Positions 14,091 to 21,063 of a DNA stretch of 21,063 bases are shown here, in pieces. The translations under genes were made by a program, and so were the position numbers. Each line of letters opens with the position of its first letter. The stretch's first letter is position 1. Origin of the DNA: DAOTWA01 sp034435955 (lineage in GTDB: Bacteria; Chloroflexota; Anaerolineae; Anaerolineales; Anaerolineaceae). The notes beneath the pieces were generated by a model. That model saw only the letters and a program-made list of their open reading frames with translations. It ran no database searches and was not told the origin of the DNA. The stretch covers positions 1 to 21,063 of the forward strand of contig DAOTWA010000024.1 in the NCBI GenBank assembly GCA_034435955.1, in the 5' to 3' direction.

Positions 14091-14527
14091 TCACCTTGGG
14101 GGAGCTGATCGCGCGCCTGCGCGTCTACTTGCAAGATTTGGGGGCCATTCTGTGGAGCGATGAGGCATTGACCGAAGCTGTGCGCCTCGCACTGGCCGAA
14201 TACAATTTCAGCCTGCAGGTCTCTCCGGCGGACACCCTGGCCGGTTTGGATGGCGCCGAAGTCACGAGTCTGCCTGGCGGGGTGGAGGGGCTGCTGCTGA
14301 TCGGTTCGATCGGCTATGCGCTGGAAAGCCGTTCGCTCAAGCGGAGCGAAGGTTACGACCCATCCCCAGATAGAATCCAGCTTCAGGCCGAAGCAGGCGC
14401 AGCCATGCACAAGTTGTTCGAAGCAATGCTGCGGCTGAAGGCGCAGGAGGGGCTGCGCACATCGAGCGATCCACCCTGGCCAGCGGAAGGTTGGCCTGTG
14501 GATGGCAGGGAGGAGCCGCTGCCATGA
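14087..14527 (+). CDS. Head-tail connector (adaptor)-like protein
   Basis: 146 residues. The N-terminus reads I-T-L-G-E-L-I-A-R-L-R-V-Y-L-Q-D-L-G ... L-W-S-D-E-A-L-T-E-A-V-R-L-A-L-A-E-Y (2-39), the helical pattern typical of gp6-type adaptors that sit under the portal. A conserved-looking L-L-L-I-G-S-I-G-Y-A-L-E (69-80) follows, then a helical region and a Pro-rich tail. It would dock to the portal ring and close the packaged head. Its place after capsid genes and before tail genes is the usual one. It overlaps its neighbours by four bases at both ends. Confidence 0.7.
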   Translation: MITLGELIARLRVYLQDLGAILWSDEALTEAVRLALAEYNFSLQVSPADTLAGLDGAEVTSLPGGVEGLLLIGSIGYALESRSLKRSEGYDPSPDRIQLQAEAGAAMHKLFEAMLRLKAQEGLRTSSDPPWPAEGWPVDGREEPLP

Positions 14528-15849
14528 AACGGCTGGCCATCGGGGACGGAGCGCAAGACATCACGCTTTACCAGGAGAGTGGACCGCTGGTCTATAAGCG
14601 GGCCATCTTCGGGCCGCCGCGGCGGATCGAAAACCTGATCGAGGAGCATCTCGAGCTAGTCCTGGAAGACGCAAACCCGGAAGTCATCGTCGCGGCTGAG
14701 GCAGACCTGGCGGCTATGCTGCGTAAGATTGAAGAATACCATTCGGGCTTTCTCGACCGGCCCGTCTGCCTGCGCATCAGCGACGCGGGCGGGAAGGTCT
14801 GGGCCAGCCGACTGCACGGCGCGCGAATGGAGCGCTCGGGCGGGGACAGCGACAACGGATCGCTCGGGCTGCGGTTAATCATGAGGCGCGAGGATTTCTG
14901 GCAGGGGGAGGAACGTGAACTACCGCTGTCCAATCGTAATGGAGCAAACGTCATTGGCGGTCTGAGCGTCTCCAACCACAGCGACACACACGCAGGCCAT
15001 GACAATTTCGTGGATATTGCATCCAGCGATGTGGAGGGGGACCTGCCGTCGTCCTTTCATATCGAGATGCTCAACAGCGGCGCTTCGGGCACGCTGACTG
15101 GCGATATCCGCGTGGGGATCAGTTTTCGCGGCGATGTGCGGTCATTTTGGCATGTTCTGGAAGCGGAGGAGGCCTCAGGCGGCACACTGAAGGATGACGC
15201 GGCGGCGAGCGGGGGCGGCGGGCGGACGGTCTCATGGAATACAGCCGGGGAGAGAGACCTGCTCGCCTGGCGGCTGAGCATTCTGGCATCCAGCCGGGCG
15301 ATGGGACGCTGGTTCCGCCCGCTGGTGCGGTTGATGACCCCCGTGATGGATGACGATCTTTGGCTGGGGATCAAGGTAGCGTATGGCTCGGGGCTGGCTT
15401 CGATAAAAAGCTATCCGCCTGGCCTGGCGGCAGCCGGCAAGGCGCTGGTGGAACTGCCAGCGGCGCAGATCCCCCCATTTACCGGCGGGACGGTTAATCT
15501 GGGGCAGACGGAAGTGCGTTTGTATGCCTGGCAGGCGGAGGGGCAGGCTCGTTCACTGGACGTCGATGATCTGATGATCCTGCCCCTTGACGGCTGGCGC
15601 AATTTCCAATCCACCGGCGGGCTGGAATCCGGGTGGAGGCTGGTGGATGAGGGCGAACCAGGCGCATGTTACAGTGTGACCGCCACCGGCGAGAGGTTAA
15701 TCACCCACGCAGATTTTGGAAGGCCGTTGAGCGCCATTCCCGGCCGCCCACACCGGATTTACTTCCTGCAAGAGTGCGGCGGGCTGGCGCCTATCGAGCG
15801 AACGCTGACAGTGCGGGTCTTCTACCGGCCGCGCCGCATCGCGGTTTGA
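14524..15849 (+). CDS. Phage tail protein, Dit-like or tail-tip structural protein
   Basis: 441 residues from ATG 14524 (ATGA overlap). Beta-rich throughout. The N-terminal half resembles a siphophage distal-tail type ring domain (I-x-L-x-E-x-G-P-L, R-R-E-D-F-W, near 12-125). The C-terminal half has jelly-roll-like strands with V-D-D-L-M-I-L-P-L-D-G-W-R (347-359), a pattern seen in distal tail proteins. A glycine-rich linker sits near 218-233. A ring at the end of a tail or directly on the connector is likely. There is no tape-measure gene upstream, which is unusual for a long-tail phage. The exact function is not certain. Confidence 0.65.
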   Translation: MKRLAIGDGAQDITLYQESGPLVYKRAIFGPPRRIENLIEEHLELVLEDANPEVIVAAEADLAAMLRKIEEYHSGFLDRPVCLRISDAGGKVWASRLHGARMERSGGDSDNGSLGLRLIMRREDFWQGEERELPLSNRNGANVIGGLSVSNHSDTHAGHDNFVDIASSDVEGDLPSSFHIEMLNSGASGTLTGDIRVGISFRGDVRSFWHVLEAEEASGGTLKDDAAASGGGGRTVSWNTAGERDLLAWRLSILASSRAMGRWFRPLVRLMTPVMDDDLWLGIKVAYGSGLASIKSYPPGLAAAGKALVELPAAQIPPFTGGTVNLGQTEVRLYAWQAEGQARSLDVDDLMILPLDGWRNFQSTGGLESGWRLVDEGEPGACYSVTATGERLITHADFGRPLSAIPGRPHRIYFLQECGGLAPIERTLTVRVFYRPRRIAV

Positions 15850-15861
15850 GAGGAGGCAGGC

Positions 15862-17397
15862 GTGTTCATCGTCAAGGTGCTGAGGCGAGATTTCAGCGGG
15901 ACCGAACCGGCTGCAGGCGTAGAATTCCGCATGACGCGTGCGCGCTGGGAGGCTCAGGGGGGACCGGCGAGGGCGGAGATCCAGGCATACGGAAAGCTCG
16001 AGGCGCTCTGGCAGCTCTTTGATTTGCTGCGCTGTCCTATCGAAGTTTGGGACGAAGCAGGGCGGGCCGTCTGGTGGGGCTACCTGGCACGCGTGGAGGT
16101 GGACGAGGGAATGCTGCACGCGGCGGCTGACCTGAGCGGGATGGCCAACCGCGTTGCGGCGGCGTATCTGCGCGGTGCAGCCGGGATTCTGTCAGGCGGG
16201 CCGCGTGAAATCACCCCGTGGGCGGGGGATCCCGCTTCCCAGGCGGTCTACGGGGTTAAGGAGATGTTGTTGCGCCTGGGAACGGCCGAACCCGAGACGG
16301 CGCTGGCGGCGCGCGACGTCTACCTGGCCACCCACAGCCGGCCGCGGGTGGAAGTTCAGCCACGGGCTGCCTCAGGCCAGGGCGCGCGTCTGGCGGCGAA
16401 AGGCTGGTTCGAAACGTTGTCCTGGCGGCTATTCGCACGCACCTCAGGGCAGGAAGGGCGGCTGGAGGGCGGAGCAGGCACCCAACTCCTGGGGGCTGCA
16501 ACTGCTGCGGGGCGCCTGGCGCAGAGCTTCCAGACGGGTGAAGGCTGGGCGGCCGGTTATGCGGCAGTGCGGCCTCGACGGGTGGGCGCGCCGGGCGACA
16601 GCCTGCGAGTGGAGGTGTGCGCCGATGCGGGAGGAGTCCCGGGTGCGGTGATGTGCTCGTCACAAGTGCAGGGCAGCGATTTGAGCACTTACCTGGCGGT
16701 GCGTCGCCTGAAACTGGAGCCGCGGGTGCGTCTGGAAGCAGGCCGAACCTACTGGCTGGTGGTCTCGCGCACAGGCGGCCTCGATTCCGCCAATGCATAC
16801 AGTCTGGATGTGGACGAGGGTTGCGCGTACGCCGGTGGTGGTCTGAAGATGTGGAATGGGTCGGGTTGGGTAGCGCGGGTGCCCGATGCAGACCTGGTTT
16901 TTGCCGTTTCCGGCCTGGAGGAAACCACCCGTCTGGTGGAACAAGTGTGCGCGGCAGACGGAGCGGGGCAATTTCTAGCGGGCGTGGATGCAGCCTGCGA
17001 TAGCGGGCAGTACACCGGTCTGTTTCGTTCGGGTGAACGCGATGGGCGCGCCGAGTTGATCGAGCTGCTGGAGGCTGGCGGACCGAATGGACGGCGGTTG
17101 CTGGCCCAGGTGAGTCGGGAGCGCCGCCTGCGCATCGAAGAGGAGCCGGAAGCAGCCGCCAGCAGGTTGCGATTGCGCGCCGACGGCCGGCTGGTGAGCG
17201 GGGAAAACACGGCGGTCGAACCGTGGCTGTGCCCGGTCGGCGGATGGCTGGCGCTGGCCGAAGCGCTGCCGGCCGCGGTGGACGCGCGCCAGATAACCAA
17301 CGCCGCGCGGGTGTTCGTCGAGGCGATGGAATACGACGCAATGAGCGACCAGCTGATCATCGAGGCGCGCGGGGAAGTGGATCAGGAGGAGGTTTGA
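15862..17397 (+). CDS. Phage tail-tip/hub-like protein with jelly-roll insert
   Basis: 511 residues from GTG 15862 with GGAGGCAGGC upstream. Residues 1-200 and 355-511 look like the two parts of a tail-associated hub protein (starting F-I-V-K-V-L-R-R-D-F; late R-Q-I-T-N-A-A-R-V-F). Between them, roughly 205-350, is a beta-sandwich like the choice-of-anchor R type domain: A-Q-S-F-Q-T (220-225), L-R-V-E-V-C, G-R-T-Y-W-L-V-V (294-301), W-N-G-S-G-W, D-L-V-F-A-V-S-G (344-351). Such domains are usual in secreted carbohydrate-binding proteins, so this may bind a cell-surface polymer. No peptidase motif is seen. Confidence 0.65.
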   Translation: MFIVKVLRRDFSGTEPAAGVEFRMTRARWEAQGGPARAEIQAYGKLEALWQLFDLLRCPIEVWDEAGRAVWWGYLARVEVDEGMLHAAADLSGMANRVAAAYLRGAAGILSGGPREITPWAGDPASQAVYGVKEMLLRLGTAEPETALAARDVYLATHSRPRVEVQPRAASGQGARLAAKGWFETLSWRLFARTSGQEGRLEGGAGTQLLGAATAAGRLAQSFQTGEGWAAGYAAVRPRRVGAPGDSLRVEVCADAGGVPGAVMCSSQVQGSDLSTYLAVRRLKLEPRVRLEAGRTYWLVVSRTGGLDSANAYSLDVDEGCAYAGGGLKMWNGSGWVARVPDADLVFAVSGLEETTRLVEQVCAADGAGQFLAGVDAACDSGQYTGLFRSGERDGRAELIELLEAGGPNGRRLLAQVSRERRLRIEEEPEAAASRLRLRADGRLVSGENTAVEPWLCPVGGWLALAEALPAAVDARQITNAARVFVEAMEYDAMSDQLIIEARGEVDQEEV

Positions 17398-17400
17398 GAC

Positions 17401-18000
17401 ATGGACAAGCTCAGCGATGAATTGCTGACCGGTCTGCACAGCACGGTCATCGGCTGGATAATGGATGCGCTGGAGTGCGGATTGGGCATTGGGGCGTGGA
17501 TTGGCGAGGCGGAGTGGCGGCCGGCGGTTGGAGACCTGCATCTGGATGGGGCCGTGCGCAAGTCGCGCCCGTTGGGCTGCCGGGTGATCCGTCAGACGGC
17601 CCTGTCCATGCCGGCTTTCGCCACCATCTGGATTGCGTTTGACACGGCGCTGGTGGACGCAGACGGATGCTGGGACCCATCCGCTCCAACACGCCTGACA
17701 GCCCAAACGTCCGGATGGTATCTGGCGGGCGGCTCGGTCTCGCTCCAGGCGGCGTCCACCAATCTGCGCCACGGGATCATCGTGCGCAAGGGCGGCGCTC
17801 AGCTCATCGCTCAGAACGAGAACCACGTTCTGGCGGGCAAGGGCTCCACAGTCAGCGTATGCGCGGGTATGGTGCGCCTGGAGAAAGGAGAGTACGTGGA
17901 GATCGGCGTGATGCACGACGCCAACGCATCCCTGACCGTGCCGGCCGCGAGCGAGAGCAATCAGGCCAACAACTCGGGTTGGCTCCTCCGCCTGGTTTGA
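17401..18000 (+). CDS. C1q/TNF-like tail fibre or receptor-binding protein
   Basis: 199 residues, AGGAGG then ATG 17401. The N-terminal 60 residues would attach it to the particle. Residues 66-199 follow the C1q/TNF-like jelly-roll pattern: strand with I-W-I-A-F-D-T (76-82), D-G-C-W-D-P (88-93), R-L-T-A-Q-T-S-G-W-Y-L (98-108), G-I-I-V-R-K-G-G (125-132), E-K-G-E-Y-V-E-I-G-V (161-170), and a terminal S-G-W-L-L-R. Trimeric jelly rolls of this kind are used for receptor binding at phage tail tips. It is the last gene of the cassette. Confidence 0.7.
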   Translation: MDKLSDELLTGLHSTVIGWIMDALECGLGIGAWIGEAEWRPAVGDLHLDGAVRKSRPLGCRVIRQTALSMPAFATIWIAFDTALVDADGCWDPSAPTRLTAQTSGWYLAGGSVSLQAASTNLRHGIIVRKGGAQLIAQNENHVLAGKGSTVSVCAGMVRLEKGEYVEIGVMHDANASLTVPAASESNQANNSGWLLRLV

Positions 18001-18014
18001 GCAAAAAGACGATG

Positions 18015-18036
18015 CCGGGTCGAAATCCGGTACAAT
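18015..18036 (+). promoter_or_regulatory. Hairpin and possible -10 box before the GH1 gene
   Basis: The hairpin CCGGGT-CGAA-ATCCGG (18015-18030, one G-U pair, tetraloop) runs into TACAAT (18031-18036), a fair -10 hexamer. No U run follows the hairpin on the plus strand, so it is a poor terminator. A -35 box is not clear. Confidence 0.3.
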
Positions 18037-18081
18037 TAATCGTGACATACAAATATTATTGAGCAGGAGCGTTGACGGAGA

Positions 18082-19419
18082 ATGGCGGTAAAACCAAGAG
18101 CTACGTTCCATTTTCCCACCGGTTTTCTGTGGGGTACGGCAACTGCAGCCTATCAGGTAGAAGGGAACACAACCAACAGCGCCTGGTGGGATTGGGAGCA
18201 GCAGCCCGGGCGCATCCGCAACGGCGACCGATCAGGTCTGGCGTGCGATTGGTGGGGTGGGCGCTGGAGGGAAGATTTCGACCGCGCGGCGGAGGGTGGA
18301 CAGAATGCGCACCGCCTATCGGTGGAGTGGAGCCGAATCCAGCCCACACCCGACCGCTGGGCGGAGGACGCTATCGACCACTACCGCCAGATGGCGCGCG
18401 GTCTGGTCGAGCGCGGCATGACGCCCATGGTCACGCTGCACCATTTCAGCGATCCGCGATGGTTCCTGGAACAGGGCGGCTGGAGCAGCGAGGCGTGCGT
18501 CGAGAAGTTCGCCGCTTTCGTTCGTAAGGTGGTGGAGGCGCTCAAAGAATATGTTTCCACCTGGGTGACGATCAACGAGCCCAACGTGTTCGCCTACTGC
18601 GCCTACGTGATCGGCGTCTTTCCACCCGGCGAGCACGGGCTGAGCAAAGCTTTCCCGGTCATGGAGAATCTGGTTCGGGCCCACGCGGCCGCCTATCAGG
18701 TCATTCATGCGCTACAGCCGGGGGCGCGGGTCGGGCTGGCGATCAACTATCAGAGCTTTCACGCCCGCCGTGAATGGTTCCTGCCGGACCGCTGGGTGGC
18801 CAGAATCGCACACACATTGTTCAATGAGTTCTTCCCGCGCGCCGTTTATGATGGCAGGTTGAACTTTATTTATAAGCGCGCCAGCTTGCCTCAGGCGGCG
18901 CACACCCAGGATTTCATTGGAATTAATTACTACACACGCTATTACCTAAAATTCAATCCGGTTTCACCAGGGACTTTGTTTGCGGACCAATCCTTTCCAC
19001 CCGAAATTGAGACGGGAGACAATGGCTGGTACGCCAATACTCCGGATGGGATGTTCGAAGCGCTGCGCTGGGGGCGGCGTTTCGGCCTGCCTATGATGGT
19101 GACCGAGAACGGGATCGAGGATGCGGAAGACCGCATCCGTCCACGCTATCTGGCCGAGCATGTCCACGAGCTGTGGCGGGCGGTCAATTTCAACTATCCG
19201 GTAAAGGGTTACTTCCATTGGACGCTGGTGGACAATTTCGAGTGGGAGCGGGGCTGGACGCAACGCTTCGGGCTGTGGGCGCTGGACAGGGAGACGCAGG
19301 TGCGGCGGAAGCGTCCAAGCGCAAACCTGTACGCCGAGATGTGCAAGGAAAATGGACTGTCTGCGGAGATGGTGGAAAAGTATTGCCCTGAGGTATTTGA
19401 GAAGCTGTTTCCGGTGTGA
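18082..19419 (+). CDS. Beta-glucosidase, glycoside hydrolase family 1
   Basis: 445 residues, the usual GH1 length. The N-terminus F-P-T-G-F-L-W-G-T-A-T-A-A-Y-Q-V-E-G (11-28) is a GH1 signature. The acid/base glutamate is E166 in T-I-N-E-P and the nucleophile E342 in T-E-N-G. The W-T-L-V-D-N-F-E-W motif near 380-388 closes the sugar pocket. It cleaves non-reducing end beta-glycosides, typically cellobiose-like sugars, in the cytoplasm, since no signal peptide is seen. A tail of about 25 residues after the barrel is charged and helical. GGAG lies three bases before the ATG. It stands alone after the phage-like block and may have lost an original neighbour when the block arrived. All catalytic residues are present. 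Confidence 0.95.
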   Translation: MAVKPRATFHFPTGFLWGTATAAYQVEGNTTNSAWWDWEQQPGRIRNGDRSGLACDWWGGRWREDFDRAAEGGQNAHRLSVEWSRIQPTPDRWAEDAIDHYRQMARGLVERGMTPMVTLHHFSDPRWFLEQGGWSSEACVEKFAAFVRKVVEALKEYVSTWVTINEPNVFAYCAYVIGVFPPGEHGLSKAFPVMENLVRAHAAAYQVIHALQPGARVGLAINYQSFHARREWFLPDRWVARIAHTLFNEFFPRAVYDGRLNFIYKRASLPQAAHTQDFIGINYYTRYYLKFNPVSPGTLFADQSFPPEIETGDNGWYANTPDGMFEALRWGRRFGLPMMVTENGIEDAEDRIRPRYLAEHVHELWRAVNFNYPVKGYFHWTLVDNFEWERGWTQRFGLWALDRETQVRRKRPSANLYAEMCKENGLSAEMVEKYCPEVFEKLFPV

Positions 19420-19557
19420 GAGATCAACCGATAAACTGAAAAAGTAGAAAAAGAATATCCAATCCTCTCGATCGAATCACGGGAACTTTGCCGCGATTCC
19501 GGCCGTCCATGCAGGGAAAGAAATTACCCGTAACCGACATTTAGCGGAAAGGAACCC

Positions 19558-20859
19558 GTGAAGATGAGCATGCTGCGAACCCTCCCAATACTATGTATTG
19601 CCAGCCTGGTGCTGGCGGCCTGCGCTCCGGCCGCAGGAGTGACGCCAACCCCCATGGACGGCGGACCGATGCAGCCGCCGTCAGCCGCGCTGCGAGCGCA
19701 GGAAGACCTGGCCCAAAAGCTGGGCGTACAGCCCGATCAGATCATCCTGTCTGCCATCTCCTCGCAGGAATGGCCGGACACCTGTCTGGGGCTGGGCAGA
19801 CCCGACGAGGCTTGCGGACAGATGATCGTGCCCGGTTACCGGATCGAATTGATCCATGCCGGTAAAACCTACCTGTATCGCACCAATCAGGATGGCAGCA
19901 GCCTGCGGCTTGAGCCGCCGGCGGAACAGCCGACCGTTTCGCCCACGAGCGACGAGGCGGCAGGGCGCATCGCCGATCATCTGGCCCAAATCCTGGCCCA
20001 ACAAAGCGGGATCGCCGTCGGCGAAATCAGGGTCGCGGCGGTGGAGCCGGTCGAATGGCCGGATGCGTGCCTGGGTGTACAAGTCGAAGGGGTTCTGTGC
20101 GCACAGATCGTCACCCGGGGCTACCGCATTGTGCTGGAGGCGGGCGATCAGAAATATGAGTTTCACACCAATGCGGATGGCAGCCAGGTGGCGCTGGCTT
20201 CCGCTCCGCAGGCAAAGATTGGAGAGGTGGTGGCAACCTGGCAGTCGGCCAGCGATCCCTGCCGGCAAGCCGAATTCGGACGCACGGGCATCGCTTTTGG
20301 CGATTGCGGTGGAGTGATGATGGGTGGGCGCTACGCAGGCGCACAGCGCCTGGATGAGCTGGCGTATTTCGCTTCCACATTCCAATCGTTTCGCGCGGAT
20401 ACGCCGGCAGGGAAGGTCGAATTCAGCGGTCATGGCAGCCAGGCAGCCACCCCGGCCCAACAGCGCGCGGTGGCCGAATGGGCGCGGCTGGTTTATGATG
20501 AGGCAGTCGGCGGGCGCGGCGGCGCGGCGTGGGGATTGGCAATCGGCTGGAGCCGTCAGGGCGGTATTGCCGGCTTCTGCGATGATCTGGCAATTTATCT
20601 CGACGGCTTTGCCTACGCCGCTTCGTGCAAGACGAGCGCTCAGCGGCGGATCGTGCTAAGCGCGCAGGAATTGGAGCTGCTCTACCGCTGGATCGATACG
20701 TATAAGAGCTTCGATTTCACGTCGAGTGATCAGGCCACGGCCGACAGCATGACGACCCGGCTGACGTTCGCCGGACAGGGGGCGCAAGAGGCGGGCGCGG
20801 CAGTGCGGGAGCAGGTGATGGCTTTTGCGAGCGGGTTGTACACCCGCAAAGAGCAGTGA
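19558..20859 (+). CDS. Lipoprotein with two repeated WPD-C-LG domains
   Basis: 433 residues. A basic start and hydrophobic stretch lead to the lipobox L-A-A-C (19-22), so C22 is probably lipid-modified and the protein anchored outside the membrane. A Thr/Pro linker follows. Two homologous domains of about 75 residues lie at 45-118 and 135-214, each with Q-E-W-P-D or V-E-W-P-D, C-L-G, a second Cys, then Q-x-I-V-x-x-G-Y-R-I and a final N-x-D-G-S. The paired cysteines suggest one disulfide per repeat. Residues 220-433 form a third, different domain with C235, C250, C341 and C357. Start: GTG 19558, with AAAGGA upstream; ATG 19564 is equally possible. Function unknown; binding or envelope sensing are guesses. 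Confidence 0.85.
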   Translation: MKMSMLRTLPILCIASLVLAACAPAAGVTPTPMDGGPMQPPSAALRAQEDLAQKLGVQPDQIILSAISSQEWPDTCLGLGRPDEACGQMIVPGYRIELIHAGKTYLYRTNQDGSSLRLEPPAEQPTVSPTSDEAAGRIADHLAQILAQQSGIAVGEIRVAAVEPVEWPDACLGVQVEGVLCAQIVTRGYRIVLEAGDQKYEFHTNADGSQVALASAPQAKIGEVVATWQSASDPCRQAEFGRTGIAFGDCGGVMMGGRYAGAQRLDELAYFASTFQSFRADTPAGKVEFSGHGSQAATPAQQRAVAEWARLVYDEAVGGRGGAAWGLAIGWSRQGGIAGFCDDLAIYLDGFAYAASCKTSAQRRIVLSAQELELLYRWIDTYKSFDFTSSDQATADSMTTRLTFAGQGAQEAGAAVREQVMAFASGLYTRKEQ

Positions 20860-20967
20860 AGTTTCATGAGGCGGATCAACCGTCATCGCGGATCGGCATC
20901 GTCATTTCGCAGGTTGTGGGGTTCTCCCCCGTGATTTCACAATCCAGGGGCTGCGGGGGAGCAAATC

Positions 20968-21063
20968 TCACTGACCCGCTCCACCCGGCGCCGAAGGGTT
21001 TTTTTCCCGGCGCCTGCGGCGGCGTTTGGACAAGGCGGCAGGCAGGGGGCAGCAACGTTCAGC
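20968..21063 (-). CDS. Possible C-terminal end of a convergent gene (partial)
   Basis: On the minus strand, the frame entering from the window edge is open for 31 codons and ends in TGA (complement of 20968-20970). It contains a basic run S-K-R-R-R-R-R-R-E-K followed by N-P-S-A-P-G-G-A-G-Q, which looks like a protein tail. Another minus-strand frame over 20876-21060 is also open but begins with a stop at the edge. The homopolymer of seven T at 21000-21006 makes frame assignment uncertain. The preceding 110 bp hold the inverted repeat CTCCCCC/GGGGGAG but no clear terminator. Confidence 0.3.
   Translation of the reverse strand, partial: AERCCPLPAALSKRRRRRREKNPSAPGGAGQ

Noticed and set aside
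7726..18081. Direct-repeat attachment sites flanking the cassette
   Set aside because: I compared 7726-7865 with 18001-18081 by eye and saw no shared repeat beyond short A+T-rich similarity.
16256..18111. Long minus-strand frames (361 and 378 codons)
   Set aside because: Arg/Pro-rich antisense frames of the tail-tip and fibre genes; typical GC-driven open frames.
19473..19500. GAATC-A-CGG / CCG-C-GATTC inverted repeat as a terminator of the GH1 gene
   Set aside because: It has a central mismatch and no U run afterwards on either strand, so it was not called.
20985..21016. GGCGCC ... T7 ... GGCGCC as terminator of the lipoprotein gene
   Set aside because: The T run lies inside the loop between the arms rather than after a stem; only a weak ACCC/GGGT stem precedes it.
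1..21063. CRISPR arrays, tRNA or rRNA genes, insertion sequences
   Set aside because: No regularly spaced repeats, no cloverleaf with a GGTTCRA-type arm in any spacer, and no transposase or terminal inverted repeats were seen.

Overview
The window reads as a G+C-rich chromosomal segment of a bacterium in which housekeeping genes flank a compact, phage-derived gene block. The T-box-controlled pheST operon, the MASE3-type sensor kinases, the Cys-bearing zinc-ribbon-like insert in PheS, the GH1 glycosidase and the repeated WPD-C-LG lipoprotein domain together suggest Chloroflexota, most likely an Anaerolineae-like lineage. That placement is inference; no marker gene in the window proves it.

Layout. 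Positions 1-1235 (minus strand) hold the start of pheT and all of pheS. Between pheS and 1669 lies a phenylalanine T-box leader with its own promoter and terminator. A small SHOCT-like protein gene (1831-2208, minus) with a good terminator follows. About 650 bp (2329-2988) then hold only possible relics of genes. On the plus strand come a YbjQ-family gene (2989-3321), two tandem, paralogous membrane histidine kinases (3646-6645) and an atypical extended-SDR epimerase-like gene (6844-7725).

From 7866 to 18000 there are eleven plus-strand genes, mostly overlapping or separated by a few bases: a small terminase-subunit-like protein, a Cys-motif microprotein, a coiled-coil/TM protein, terminase large subunit, portal, a protease-scaffold-capsid fusion, a two-TM holin-like protein, a short hypothetical protein, a head-tail connector-like protein, two tail-tip-type proteins and a C1q/TNF-like fibre. 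I find no integrase, repressor, replication gene, endolysin, tape-measure or major tail protein. All reading frames are intact. This is the most interesting part of the window: it is either a strongly reduced prophage, a satellite-like element or a domesticated particle-forming locus such as a gene transfer agent. It begins after a palindrome and an intrinsic terminator (7731-7824) and ends about 80 bp before a GH1 beta-glucosidase gene.

After the cassette are the GH1 gene (18082-19419) and a lipoprotein with a duplicated domain (19558-20859). The last 200 bp may hold the 3' end of a convergent minus-strand gene.

The packaging, capsid and tail-tip genes form one functional unit. pheS/pheT form a tRNA-charging operon regulated by uncharged tRNA-Phe. 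The two kinases form a probable two-gene sensory operon without an adjacent response regulator.
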